Source of the DNA: Acanthaster planci | Taxonomy: Eukaryota; Echinodermata; Asteroidea; Valvatida; Acanthasteridae | DNA length: 64,000 nt | Reading direction: 5' to 3' | NCBI RefSeq assembly: GCF_001949145.1 | Contig: NW_019091552.1 | Coordinates: 215,899 to 279,898, forward strand | Shown: positions 37,701 through 48,512 of the stretch, in pieces | How the letters are laid out: each line of letters starts with the position of its first letter | How positions within the stretch are numbered: the stretch's first letter is position 1 | Translations under genes and position numbers: made by a program | Notes under the pieces: generated by a model | The model's input: only the letters and a program-made list of their open reading frames with translations | What the model was told of the DNA's origin: nothing | Databases searched by the model: none

Positions 37701-40700
37701 CTTTGATTGATTGCGGGTACGTGAGAATCTCGCGAAATGCGTATCAGAGGATGATAAATCACACCGTTTAAAATAAAGGCTTTCAAAAGATGATTGAGCG
37801 TGGGGCCCTTTTAACTCCTGAAACAGGCGGCAACGTTAGAGACAATTTATAAACCGCATCGTGCTCAGGAATATTCAATCAAGAATGGTGGGGTTTTATC
37901 TCTGCCAAGGAAACCTTAGCTCTTTATCATTCTTTCTTTGCCCACTCGGGAAGGTCTTTTCAATCTTTGTCTTTAGTATTTTAGAACACTCATTCACGTT
38001 GAGTTGACTACTTCACACCTAAGTTACCTTTTCAAAACAAAACAATTAACCTTACCTATTTTGCATTTTCGTTAACAAATATACCTCTGACTCTGTCCAG
38101 GAAAGGGTAACCGACCTATTTTCCAAGGAAAAACAAAGTTACCATCACCATTTCATTGAAAAACAACTACTTGTGCCTCAAGTTAATCATTACCAAAGAT
38201 GCACAAATTTGCGAGGCGCAGAACAGGTAAAATTTAAAGTGTCTTATGATCTAATTAATATAGCTGTAGGTTTAACCCTGAGAGCCGGGGGCAGAATCCC
38301 TCCTTACTATTTTCAGCGATCTCTTCTAAATAAATTTTAAGTTTAGCCGCAAAGAGTTTTAGTGACATCTTCCGATAATTTTGACACCAGCTTTGTGAAA
38401 ATCAAACACGTTGCGCATTTTTCTTCGACCGGTCAATAAAAATTCCATACTTTTTCCATAGATGTGCTTTATGCATTTGGCCAAAAGGCCTAAGAGAACT
38501 GACTCAAAAAACTAATCATAACATCAAAAATATTAAGCTGAAACTTCACTTTTGTACTAGTAATGAGAGTCATGCATGCATGCTAAAGCTACAAAACGAT
38601 CAAACAGGACAGTCGAGTTCGAAGGAGGCGGAATTTGATGATCACGGTTCTTGTAGGGGTGAGAGCGCCCTCATTCCCCCGAAGTTAGAGAGGCCCTTCC
38701 CCGGCATGAAGTCATTCACCTATGATTCTTTGCGTTTCTTTAAAACATCAGTCCATCGGGCATTAGCACTACACTCACCGTTTTCCAGAGACGCAGGAAA
38801 ATGCATTGGAGATCTGAAATATTTTTCTGTATTTGAAAATGGAGAGTAATAACCATAACACATGGGCGATGGTTTTTTTAACAAACCTTTTACAACTTCA
38901 TATTTTTCTTCAATGAGTAAAGACATGTGACATTCTTTTGGGTTTAGTGTATTTATATGCACTTTCAAAGCATGTAAAATTGTCCATACTTTTGTGGACA
39001 ACAGAGGGAGTTGTTGTTGTGATTTTATTCAGGGAAGACACAATTCAGTTTACAGGTTTTCTGCTCAAATTGTGAACAGAACAGTGTGGTCACTGAAGAC
39101 ATTTCCTAGAGTTGCTCATTGGCGCATTGCTGCGTACTAAAAGCAATATCAATTATCAAAGTGAAGGAAGTTTAAAATAGCGATATATAAAAATTCCAAC
39201 AGTTTTGTGTGCAACATAATGCAACAGTTAGGTTGTCTGTCTGGAAATTTCAATTTCGCTCAGAAATTTACCTCAGCAAAAAAAAAGACAACAAAAAACA
39301 AAACAAAACAAAACAAAAGACCACCAAAACAAAGATCACCAAAACACCTTTTAAAAATAGTAAAACGAAATTCAAAGTAAGGTTAATTGAAACTCAAAGG
39401 TGCATTTTCAAGGATTATAATAAAAATGAACTTCATTGCAACGTTGTACAGACTTAAGCAGCTTAACTCACGCGCACAGGTAAGATCTATTTTCTTACTT
39501 AGCCATGCACATGGAGGAAAATAATAGAATCCATTTCATTGTGAACTTGTGAAAGTGAGAGTCTACGAATGGCAAACTGTGCATACAAATCTGATCGGAG
39601 CCCTTGGCGAGAGGTTTGGTACAGACCAATGCTTTTTATAACAGATTTTGGTGTTTGTGGCCGTTTGTTGGGGAGGGGGTATAACGCAATGGAGAAATGA
39701 TGTCCAGTCGAAAAGATTATAAAAATTTTTGAAAGAATCGCTGGGCCCGCTGTAATCACGTGACGGAAAGACCACCTGTTTTTTGAACATCTCCGAAATC
39801 GTCAGAAATTTCCCCAACTTCTGGCTTGTTGAGTTTTGGACACGGTCATACATGTTTGGACATTGTCAACCGTGTGTACTTTGATGTCATTTTAGCCCTC
39901 CTTACAATTGCCCAATATGTCTGCAAAATTCTTTTTGAATAAGTTCTTGCTTCTTGCCACTTTAAAATAACGGTGAGTTTTGATTATTAGCTACATCCCA
40001 GACATCAAGCCTTGCATCTTCTATTTCTTAATGTACTATTCTGGTTTGTGATGGCTACTGGACTTAAAATTTATTTATGTCAAGGGAACTGTCACGCTCA
40101 GGAAGACGTCTATTCGTAGAAACCACACTTAATTAATTCCACTTTGATATAAAAAATGACAATAATGTGGTGCTAGCGCTTGACAGCTTGTGATTGTCTT
40201 GTTTTAAATAAGAACGAATGGAGCTTTATTTTATTTCATGTAATCTTTTGTCGACTCAGTTTAGAATTGTTATTCGCATATGTTTTTTCTACGAAGAGAC
40301 TTAAAACCAGCTACCAATAGATATAGTGATTGGTTCTCGCGAGATGGCGCTGTTCATCTTTTAGTCTCGACAAATGTTGTGCTCGAAGTAAAAATTATCG
40401 ATATTTATATCATATTACTATTAACCAGGATTACAGAATCCTCCAAATTTTACATAATTGCAACTGTTAGAAATTATTAAGAGCACAGAACCAATATTAA
40501 CAGGACACCATAATTCTCAGCAAATTTTCTGCGAGCATCCGTTGGGTGCTACTTGTGATGACAACTGTACGCCTGAGACGAATGGCTGATTTTAGTCACG
40601 AGGTGGCGGTAGACTATCTAACCTGGGTTAGGTTCAAGCAAGCGACACGGCACTCGACGGGAAAAATCCTTCTGGCGCCAGTTGACGTGTCAGCCAGTGA

Positions 40701-42663
40701 TCCATTTCTTTTATAAAGCATAGTCTGTGTAGTTTACCCATGTCTTTACGATTCTACCTTAAATTTGCGATAGTGGCACTGACACTGAAAGAGGCATTTG
40801 CGTTCAGCATTCAGTAAAACGAAGGACATTCAAGGTCCATCAGGAATGCTCACTTGTGTCGTTATTAATTAAAAGGGTTAGGTCAATGTTCACACTGAAA
40901 TTAGCTATCAACGGGGGTATTATTGTCCACTTAAGTAGTGTCAACTCCCAACGTCCAGTGTCTGTAATTCATCATATTTTGCACAAAGAAGTCCAAGAAA
41001 TTTTTAATACCAATTCATATAATACACAGGGTAGCTAACTTGTCATTGAAAAACTTAGTAACACTGGGTAGAGAAACTGGATGGAGAAGGTAGTTCTTAA
41101 TGTATGCGCCATTTCCAGCACTGAGTGACCATCTTGTATGCCCGCAGCGTATTAGAGTATTTGTATTCTGTGTTGTGTGTATTCAGATGTAGAGACCATT
41201 ATGAAAAACCTATATATTTATAACACCACATAAGGCTAACATGCAAATTAGATACATTCACAAGTAAACGGTTAATCACAACCAGGCATCTACAAAAACA
41301 CAATGACATCCTTAGTCGACAGCAGCTCCAATCGGAGAAGATCGAATTGTCCTTGCGATAGACGGAATAAATTTGGATATGTACAAATCTCACAAGTCAT
41401 CAGTGGGACAGCTCCGTCGCCACGTTACAGAGACGGGTTGGTGCTGAGTGAACAGTTATAGCAACGGTGGTTATAGCCGTCATGACATGATTAGAGCGTC
41501 AATTTAGCGAGAGAAAGCGCGCCGGATGCCCCATCGATCCGTCTCCACGCGATGAACCGAATTCGGGCCTCGGAGGAAAAGGCAATCATAAGACAGAGGG
41601 TGATATTTGGAGTGTCGGGCCACGAAGGGATGGAGGTGGTCTCGCCCACTGACGGGGCGGGTGCACCGACTGCCGCGGCAGTATCTGTGTCTTAATCGAG
41701 TTTTGCAAATTGCGCCCGGCACGGATGACGAAGTTCGGTACGGCGAAATGATCGCCGGATGAGCAGCTCCGACGTCATTCGCTGCCGTACCGACCCTGGC
41801 TTTCTTGGCATGGCCGTCCCCTCCCCTTGTCATGCCCACGAAATATTGACGTCATTATGGCACGCCAAACGATCGGATTGAGGACTGAGTGATCTGTAAA
41901 GGCCATCTCTTAGAAAATTATATCATATCACAAGAAAAGAGCAACATACCTCAATGGTCAGATATGGATGGAAGGCGTGATGGACAAAAACAAGTCAAAT
42001 GTCAAGCATTTGTGTTCGGTGCAGTGTTGGAGTGGTTTAAAGACGACAAGTAAGGTTACATGGCAATCTTGGTTGATTTGAACAATGTTTGTACTTGATT
42101 CGTCCTTGTGCTGTCTCCTTTGTTTCTAAATGAAGTCTTAAGATTCATTCGTCACTTTGGCTCTTTATGCACATACTGACTGATAGAAACTCTTCCCGTG
42201 CTGTGTGAATGAAATGAACCAAATTACACGATAGCTGCCATTTCTATTTGTGGGTTTACAATGAAAAATGGCAAAAAGACGGTACTTCCCGCTTTCACCG
42301 AATAAGATGCATCAAGGCCATCCTGGACACAAATGTAGATACAAAAGAAAGTTGCACCTGTCTCAAATTGGGTAAACATTGAGAAATCGAAGACCAGATA
42401 TCGGGCGTTATACAGGAAGACTCAATCACATTGTCATGTGTCTACATTCATCTTTGACGTCATCGGTATTCTCTCGCCGCTTGTTTACTCACGCGAACAG
42501 AAAAAAAAAATTGGTAAAGGTCAGCAATGACGTTCCGCTAAGGTGACGTCATAAACTCGAGGACGAAATCACTGTTTCCAGAAATTGCCTTTGTGATAAA
42601 GACGACTATGACGACGAAGCAGTCTCCTTGACGGTACAGTGACTACTTACCAGCTCTTTTCAT
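28534..42663 (-). CDS. Gene B (5' part): secreted precursor with classical signal peptide
   Basis: Exon 1 (42663-42651) encodes MKRA plus one base and ends at a strong donor, GCTG|GTAAGTAG. It joins in phase 1 across a 13.9 kb intron to exon 2 (28767-28534), which has the acceptor TTTTACCAACACAG and donor GACG|GTGAGC. The joined N-terminus reads MKRAGIYCLLLTLLVLLAVH then TCYG: a basic n-region, a ten-plus-residue hydrophobic core and a plausible cleavage after CYG, leaving an N-terminal Gln that could cyclise. The mature part begins QRADQLIRYGKSYP, is rich in Arg, Lys and Pro, and carries FYAKR about 45 residues on. These are features of a peptide-hormone precursor, although an ordinary secreted protein or growth factor is also possible. 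Exon 2 ends in phase 1, so coding continues below 28534, but I found no convincing next exon. The Met lies in a weak start context. Confidence 0.5.
29199..29245 (+). promoter_or_regulatory. TATA-box candidate
   Basis: GTATATAAAGCGAG at 29200 stands in otherwise plain sequence, with a possible initiator 30 bp on (TTCATCGACTG). It would be read rightwards, opposite to gene B. The only downstream frame (29315-29503, 62 codons) is not recognisable. Confidence 0.2.
30590..30815 (+). repeat. Dispersed repeat R2, copy 1
   Basis: It pairs with the reverse complement of 60405-60615. Shared blocks include GCCATAAATATG, TAGGAATGTAATA, AGATGTACATCT, CATGAACATCG, TGGTGTCAGC with a C run, CTAATTTCCA or CAAATTTCCA, and a C-rich end. 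The C-rich end resembles the 3' part of many invertebrate non-LTR or Penelope-type repeats, but the class is not determined. Confidence 0.6.
32123..32151. repeat. Perfect 12-bp stem hairpin
   Basis: TAGTCATAACCA, a five-base loop GTTCT, then TGGTTATGACTA. There is no T run after it and no gene context, so its role is unknown. Confidence 0.8.
33964..35228 (+). repeat. Partly interrupted tandem duplication (A-insert-B, A-B)
   Basis: Block A occurs at 33964-34158 and 34863-35066; block B at 34709-34866 and 35073-35228, all in the same orientation and about 90-95% identical. The second unit is contiguous A-B, whereas in the first the blocks are separated by about 550 bp (34159-34708). No long open frame is conserved. 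Confidence 0.85.
35229..35725 (+). repeat. Dispersed repeat family R1, copy 1
   Basis: It shares an ordered set of blocks with copies at 38900 and 55680: TTCTTCAAT near the start, TTGAAAAGTGCGC, CATGCTT, CAAATTGTG, ACAATGAATCA, GACATCATCACAGTTTTG(C/T)TCATGAATATGG and a CAAAGGTGCATTTT tail. It directly follows block B of the duplicated repeat. Confidence 0.6.
35757..35925 (+). repeat. SINE-like dispersed repeat
   Basis: The block CAAAGTGTCTAGCCCAAGAA, then CACATGCAACACGATATAAA and TCGGGGTTTGAACCCACC, matches a very common metazoan repeat (CTTGCCCAAGGACAC...GGGTTTGAACCC) that I recognise from memory. The TTTGAACCC part resembles a tRNA B box. Confidence 0.45.
38900..39425 (+). repeat. Dispersed repeat family R1, copy 2
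   Basis: This diverged copy has TTTTTCTTCAATGAGTAAAG near the start, TTGTGGACAACAGAGGGAG, CTCAAATTGTGAACAGAA and the tail CTCAAAGGTGCATTTTCAAG. An A/C-rich simple repeat (39280-39350) lies inside it. Confidence 0.5.
41504..41870. promoter_or_regulatory. CpG-rich island-like block near gene B 5' end
   Basis: This 370-bp stretch is well over 50% G+C with many CpGs, against A+T-rich flanks, and ends with TGACGTCA at 41847. It contains a 111-codon minus-strand frame without recognisable motifs. An enhancer or alternative first exon is possible. Confidence 0.3.
42651..42663 (-). CDS. Gene B exon 1, coding part (start codon to donor)
   Basis: ATGAAAAGAGCTG precedes the donor GTAAGTAG. The open frame continues upstream of this ATG for dozens of codons, so a 5' UTR boundary is not fixed. 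The ATG is chosen because it places three basic or small residues just before the hydrophobic core of exon 2. The same stretch could also be read as a 108-nt phase 1-1 exon (42651-42758), but that would put the signal peptide mid-protein. Confidence 0.5.
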
Positions 42664-42899
42664 ACAAGCCCTTTTTTGCGGAAACTGTGACCACGCCTCT
42701 GCATACGCCTTCACAGGATGCTCTGCATGGACATTGTTGTGTTTATGTTTGTGCGGGACTGGGTACAAATCACCAAGGGAGGGTTTTCGGATGGAGGCAA
42801 CAAGGACTATACCCCCCCCGAAAAGCACAAGAAAATATTTTTCATGAGAGTATGGGTTTTTTCCGTCTCTTTCATTTGCCTTCCTTTCAAATCGTCACC

Positions 42900-43245
42900 G
42901 TTTTCACGGAGCCACAGATGTCAAAAGTGGCATTTTTTTTCAATTTCCATTCCATTCATGATGTCGGGGTCAAAATCTCGATAAGTGCAAATTGCGTTTT
43001 CACGAAGAGACACAAATCTTACTGTCCCTGGTACACGTACAAAACGTATTGATTGGAAAGGCTGAAAAACAGGTCAAGTAAGATTTTCGTTTTCACGAAG
43101 AGCCACACATCTTTATTACAATGGAGCAGTTGAGCGCATGAACACGTGTGCCCCTTCCATACGTAAAACTACATTGTACAGAAGGGCGAAAAAGTAGGAA
43201 AACGTGGATTTTCTATTTCGCGAACAGACACGCATCTTAAATAAT
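42900..43245 (+). repeat. Diverged tandem repeat, roughly 90-130 bp spacing
   Basis: Four related blocks occur: TTTTCACGGAGCCACAGATG (about 42901), GTTTTCACGAAGAGACACAAA (about 42998), GTTTTCACGAAGAGCCACACA (about 43089) and TATTTCGCGAACAGACACGC (about 43216). It lies just upstream of gene B exon 1 in transcription direction. Confidence 0.5.
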
Positions 43246-45639
43246 TGATTTTGTTTAATTAACCACTGTGTTCATTTTAATTACTTCGTTCGGGCAAAAG
43301 TTTATCTCTCAAAGAGTCATTTGATGTTTTGTAACTGCATATAATTGTTCCATATTGGTATCTTTGCAGCTTTGAAAGAGGAGAAGCTTCTCGAGTGATT
43401 TCTAGAAAACCAGTTTTTCTTCAAAATTCGTGAAAACCGTGACGGCATGTTGCCTCAACTCTTAGAAAGGCCACACTTAAAAGGTTCAAAATTGCCATAA
43501 TTCACATACACCCAAAAAATCCCCCAAAGAAAAATAAACAAAATAAAACCGAAAAGATTCTGGATTTGCACGTGGTGATCGCTGTCCTGCTCGGGGACAT
43601 GAGTTGAGAAACTCATGCCCCCAAACAGGCCTCCATGTCGCAATTGTCGAACACTATATGAAGTGCACATGTCAGATGCAAAAGAACCATTCAAGGCGTG
43701 ATTCTGTTAGGAAGGGCAAACCCTATAGTAGCTACACACACGAGGATGGTCTTCAAGCAACCATTTTCTAGGAACTTAGAAAAGGTAACAAAATCCTACA
43801 GAATTAGAAACGGGGAAATAAAGCTCGAAATCAAATTCAGTCTTTCTAAAAAAATCAACGTATTTTGGCACTGCTCAGCAGTCGATCAGCACAGTACAAC
43901 GTTTACACACGAGACTGCTTCATTTTCCATTTGACAAGGATCTTACGAGATTGGTTCTAAGTTCACTGTTCATATGCAGGAATAAATAGACATTTTGAAA
44001 GATTTTCCCTTCTACTTTTAAGAGGAAACACAAAAAGATACGTATACATGTAATACGTATTGCTAAATAAACCCTGACTACAGAGAGTTGAATGGTCATC
44101 TTAGTGTGGGGGATGAAATGGATAAACGCTTTGAACCTGCAACTAAGGTATCCGAGTTATAGTTTGAAAGCGCACTACCATGCCCAACTCTCAGTGTTTC
44201 GACAATGTTTGCAAGAGGGTGGTATTGACTCAACAGTAGTGGAGCTGTGTATAGAGTAGAGCCAACTTAAGACTCTGGGACCAAAATGGCTGTTTATTAT
44301 GTTCCGGTGCAGCTGGACTGGTCCTCATTGGAATTATATATTGACCGGTAGCTAGGTGATTGACTTATGCGATTAGCCCCGTCAATTTGGATGCTGAATA
44401 CGTAAGTTTTTGAGACCAACAGGCCTACCAATGCTTTAACATGAAATTATGTTTCGGCGGAGAGGCGAAAAAACAGCACTACTTATACTCTGTTAATCAC
44501 AGTGTGGTAATTTATTTTTCAATGATTATCATTGATAAATCATTTTACAGCCATTTATTTCAAGTCAGTGGTTATTGTGTTAAATTTTAAACGAACCATT
44601 TATGGTGAAGTTATTTTCGGTAACGAAGAAGAAAAACAAAATATGCTATCAACTCCTGCTTGATTTGTGCATTGAGCGGGCATCGTTTCCTCATTTACAT
44701 ACACAGTACCCGGCAGGATTCTGCCGGATTCATTAAACGTTACCGGTCCCTACGTTCGGGAGGACGTGTGTGAGACGTCTGGAGACGGGAGCCAGTCTTC
44801 GGCATGCAGATATTGTGAGCTCATTGTCCAACCATTTTGGTTCAAATTGTGACATTCATATTGCAACTCCCTCTAAGCACGGCTCTGAAGAGTAGCATCA
44901 AACGCAAATGCGAGATGTACGTGCATTGAAGTAGTTTCGATATGTCCTGATGTGTGTGTTCAGAAGCCGATTATTCGGTTCAGGTTTTGCTGAGCGTGTA
45001 TTAATTTGCATTCAGATAAATTGGTATATCTGTTGCGGGGCAGGGGGTAAGTTGCCGTAGGATGTGTTGATATTTATTTATTTATACAGCGTCATAAGTA
45101 GGGGGGTCAAATTTGTTGTTTGGTGAAAAGTTAAGTTAGAATGTATGGAGTATAAAAAAAAGCGATCAATTTGGTCAACCTGGTCTGGTAATAAAAACAT
45201 TAGATCGGTACTCTTCATCTAGCCGTGCTTGGCAAGAGTGTGAATTTCCAAGTGCTACCAGTGATCTTTGACTTCTGGAGCAAAAAAAAAAAAAAAAAAA
45301 AAATGCGTGCTCCTGAAGGCAAACCAGACGAATCGTTGGTAATTGTCTCCTTAGTAGCCGGCCTGGTGGTGTGCAAGGTGCCATGGACTTGCATGACATA
45401 TCCAACGACTTCGGCAATAGACCTTTTCACTAATAAATTCATAATTATGCACGCATGGGCACAAATGGCCTTGGCGGCAAGAAGCGTGAGCACCATTGAA
45501 AATGTACCGGGGTGTGACTTTGAGGATCATTTTCTCTCAGGTTTTCTGGCTTTATTTAGTTTTTTCTACAGAAAATCCCATTAAATCGTGTTTGCTATTA
45601 GTTTTTAATTTAAGATGAATTATTAGTGCTCTGTAAAAT

Positions 45640-46225
45640 GACTTTATAATTGTAATTGTTCCTGTGCGCAAGAGATCGCCGTTTCTTAGTATGGCCCCCT
45701 TCCGTCATATGTATTATAAATTACATTATTAGTGTTCTTGGAGCCAACCTCTGCATTTTTAAAAATACATACTGGTGTCCAGTGTACATGTACCTGTACT
45801 ATACCCATTGGATTCGCTGCTGAACTTGGGAAACTGAGAACAAGGTCTTGTACAACTCAAACACAACAACTGGATACCATTTTTTCAGTAGAACTTCAAG
45901 CCATGACCAAGTTCAAGGGTAAGCTAGCTATGTACACCAGGCACGTACAGTACACATGTACATCCACATTGAGTACTACAAAAAAGAAATGGTATCCAGT
46001 TGTTGTGTTTGGGTTGAACAAGACAAAGTGCAGATTCCAAAGAAACTGGTTCTCAGTTTCTCATGTGCAGAAAGCAGCGAATCGAATGTTTATAGAATCG
46101 GTACAGGTACAGGTTGGCTCCAGGAGCATTAGCAATGTAATTTATAATACATACAATGGAAGGGGGCAATACTAAGAAACGGCGATCTCGTGCGCAAAGG
46201 AAAAATCACGATTGTAATCTGACAA
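45640..46225. mobile_element. Fold-back element: imperfect hairpin of about 585 bp
   Basis: The left arm (45640-45905) and right arm (45960-46225) are inverted copies. Matching blocks include GAGATCGCCGTTTCTTAGTA at the outer ends, ATGTATTATAAATTACATT, GAGCCAACCT, GATTCGCTGCT and AACACAACAACTGGATACCA near the loop. The arms are about 80-90% alike in blocks with small indels. The loop is about 55 bp. A 147-codon frame across it is a by-product. Confidence 0.85.
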
Positions 46226-48434
46226 CATGACTTCAACCTCCTTGGGTCAGAAGTTGATGTTAACAACAACGTCTATTAAGGGATCCCATTTTTAGTCCAA
46301 TCCGATCGTCGGCCATCAACCATTATTCGTCGCTCGCTGTCTGTCGCCCGTCGCACTTCGCCCATTGTGTTTTAATTATAGCATATATTTCCACTGTGAA
46401 TATCAGTCATGTGCACGGCAACACATATTAACAGGTCACGACATGTGCAATCAGGCTGCGCATGTGTCATCCACTCGAGGGTCAAGCAGTCAAAGGTCAA
46501 CTTCACTGAAGACATTTGTGCCACATACGGAATTCAAAACTTGCACTATGTCGAAAAAGAGGCCCGGAGAATTATTGTCTGGCAAAACTTGAATCGTACA
46601 ATTTCAAATGGGTGATATAGTTGAACCCAATCAACTAAAACTAAAAACAACACCAAAACAAGCAAAAGAACCCCCAACCTCCGTACAAAACAAAACAAAA
46701 CAAAAACGAGTCAAGACAAGACGTGTTTGTTTTATTTACAAACACGAGGTGATGTCGATTTCTGGTTTGATGGTGTGACAGAATTTCGATGTGTGTCATC
46801 GTAAAATGAACTTGATGTCTTTATTTATTTATTGCAAGATGACATCTCTGAAGTAAATGCGTATTAAATAATTAAATCAAATAATAAAAAAGGAAACTGA
46901 TTATCTCAAAATTGTCCTCTTGGTAACTTATGGAAATATGAGGTCGTTATTTTGAAACTTCACAAAATCATTTGTTTGTGTCTAAGAAGTAGTTTTGTCC
47001 ACTTTTTCATGAAATTATGGCAAAATAAATCTCAATCTAAACCCCCTGTCTTTCAGTACCACAAGAGGGCGCCCTATCACGTTATGACAAAAGCACATGT
47101 GCGCACTGTACAACTCATAACATTTTAGCAATTTGTTTGTATTAGAATCCTTCTTTTAAAATAGCAGCCTTCCCTTTGAGTTATGATCTAATATTACTGT
47201 ACTTCCAATTACCCCTGAAGTCGGGGTTACGTGACTTTTCGTTGCAATTAGTTGTGTTGCCCAAGATCTAGGGTCTATTTGGGACCTATCGGGTCACGAA
47301 ATACGAAGGTGCCAATTCATTCTATTCCAAAGCTATCCATGTAGTAGAAAATATTTCTTTTAATTTGGACTTACACTACGTTTAATTTGATATCAGGTGA
47401 CGTTATAGTGACATCACAAAAGAGTACAAATCTCAAGATCTGTGATTGTGTTAGTTAAGAGTTTTCACATTGATAGTCTAAATGATTGTTTGGAAGACGG
47501 TGACCAATGTGTAGATGTGAGGGATTGTTTTAATTAAGCATTATTATTCATTTACCTAAATCCTCACCCGTTATAAACTCCAAAATATAGGTCGGATTAC
47601 ACCCAAACACAACAGTTACTCAGACAAAATTTTGACCGTCTAAAGATCCGTCAGATATCAATACATAAATGTCATACCTAGGCCAGTTTACTAAGATACA
47701 GCTGGCAGAAGTTGATTATTTCCAGAAACTATAATCGCTTATGATTCGCTAAATGACACGTGACCTCACACTTGTTTGCACATTTAGGGATCAGAGTTGA
47801 TGTTCGTGTCAAGTTGCAAACGTATACAGTATACCATCTTGGAGAAAAATTGAGGGGAAGTATCATCTATGGGAAAAAAGACAGACGGACCATTACAATC
47901 CCACAAGCTGACCCAGCAATCCTTAAAACAATCTTCATTTACCCTGCCCCGTCTCAAAACACCGCTGTTTAGATGTACAACCCTGACACTACGCTAACCT
48001 AATGTGATTTACACCTTGGGATAAACCTCTTCTAAGGCGAGAATTTAGAGTAGAGTAACAGCGCCCTCTTTTGCTTCACAAAGGGAAAGGGCGTTTCCAT
48101 GCTTCTATATGGGGCGTGTAACATGTTACACGTAACACAGTAACAAGTTTATGACTTCAAAACAAAAACTAGCAACATGTGATTGTCCACTAAAATCGAA
48201 AGAACCAGAGACAGTTACGTATTGCGATAGAAACAAAGGGCCTGTTTGTTTCACATGGATCTGAACCTCGATCAGTGATCCTAACGCTGGTTCGCACCAT
48301 CCATTAGGCGAATTTTGGTGTCCGTAAACCAACGACGATTAATTGATGATGATCCAGATCCGTGTGAAACAAACACGACCAAATGATTTTGTTCACAAAC
48401 AAAAGTTTACTTAATACCCTGCAAGTTCCTTATT

Positions 48435-48512
48435 GCTTTCTCTCTCTCTTCATTTTCTAAAAGAAAGTACCCATTGTGTCTCACTTCATCGAACAACAAA
48501 ATTGGGGGATAT
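48435..48512 (+). repeat. Dispersed repeat R4, copy 2
   Basis: TTTCTCTCTCTCTTCATTTTC, then TAAAAGAAAGTACCCATTGT and CAACAAAATTGGGGGATATT, match copy 1 at 8009 in order. No MITE follows here, so this may represent the empty site. Confidence 0.5.

Larger units (their letters stand above)
28768..42650 (-). other. Intron 1 of gene B, repeat-rich
   Basis: This 13.9 kb stretch has no other gene I can support. It contains the 33.96-35.23 kb duplicated repeat, two dispersed-repeat copies (35.23 and 38.90 kb), a SINE-like block at 35.76 kb and the long-tailed repeat at 30.59 kb. A CpG-rich block lies at 41.5-41.9 kb, and three TGACGTCA palindromes lie at 41847, 42455 and 42544, within 0.9 kb of exon 1. 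Confidence 0.4.

Noticed and set aside
39563-39853. Minus-strand 96-codon frame with a faint ANF-receptor-like look (SFKNFYNLFDWTSF)
   Set aside because: Resemblance is limited to a few residues and there are no splice borders.
45732-46175. 147-codon plus-strand frame
   Set aside because: It lies wholly inside the fold-back element and reflects the inverted arms, not a gene.
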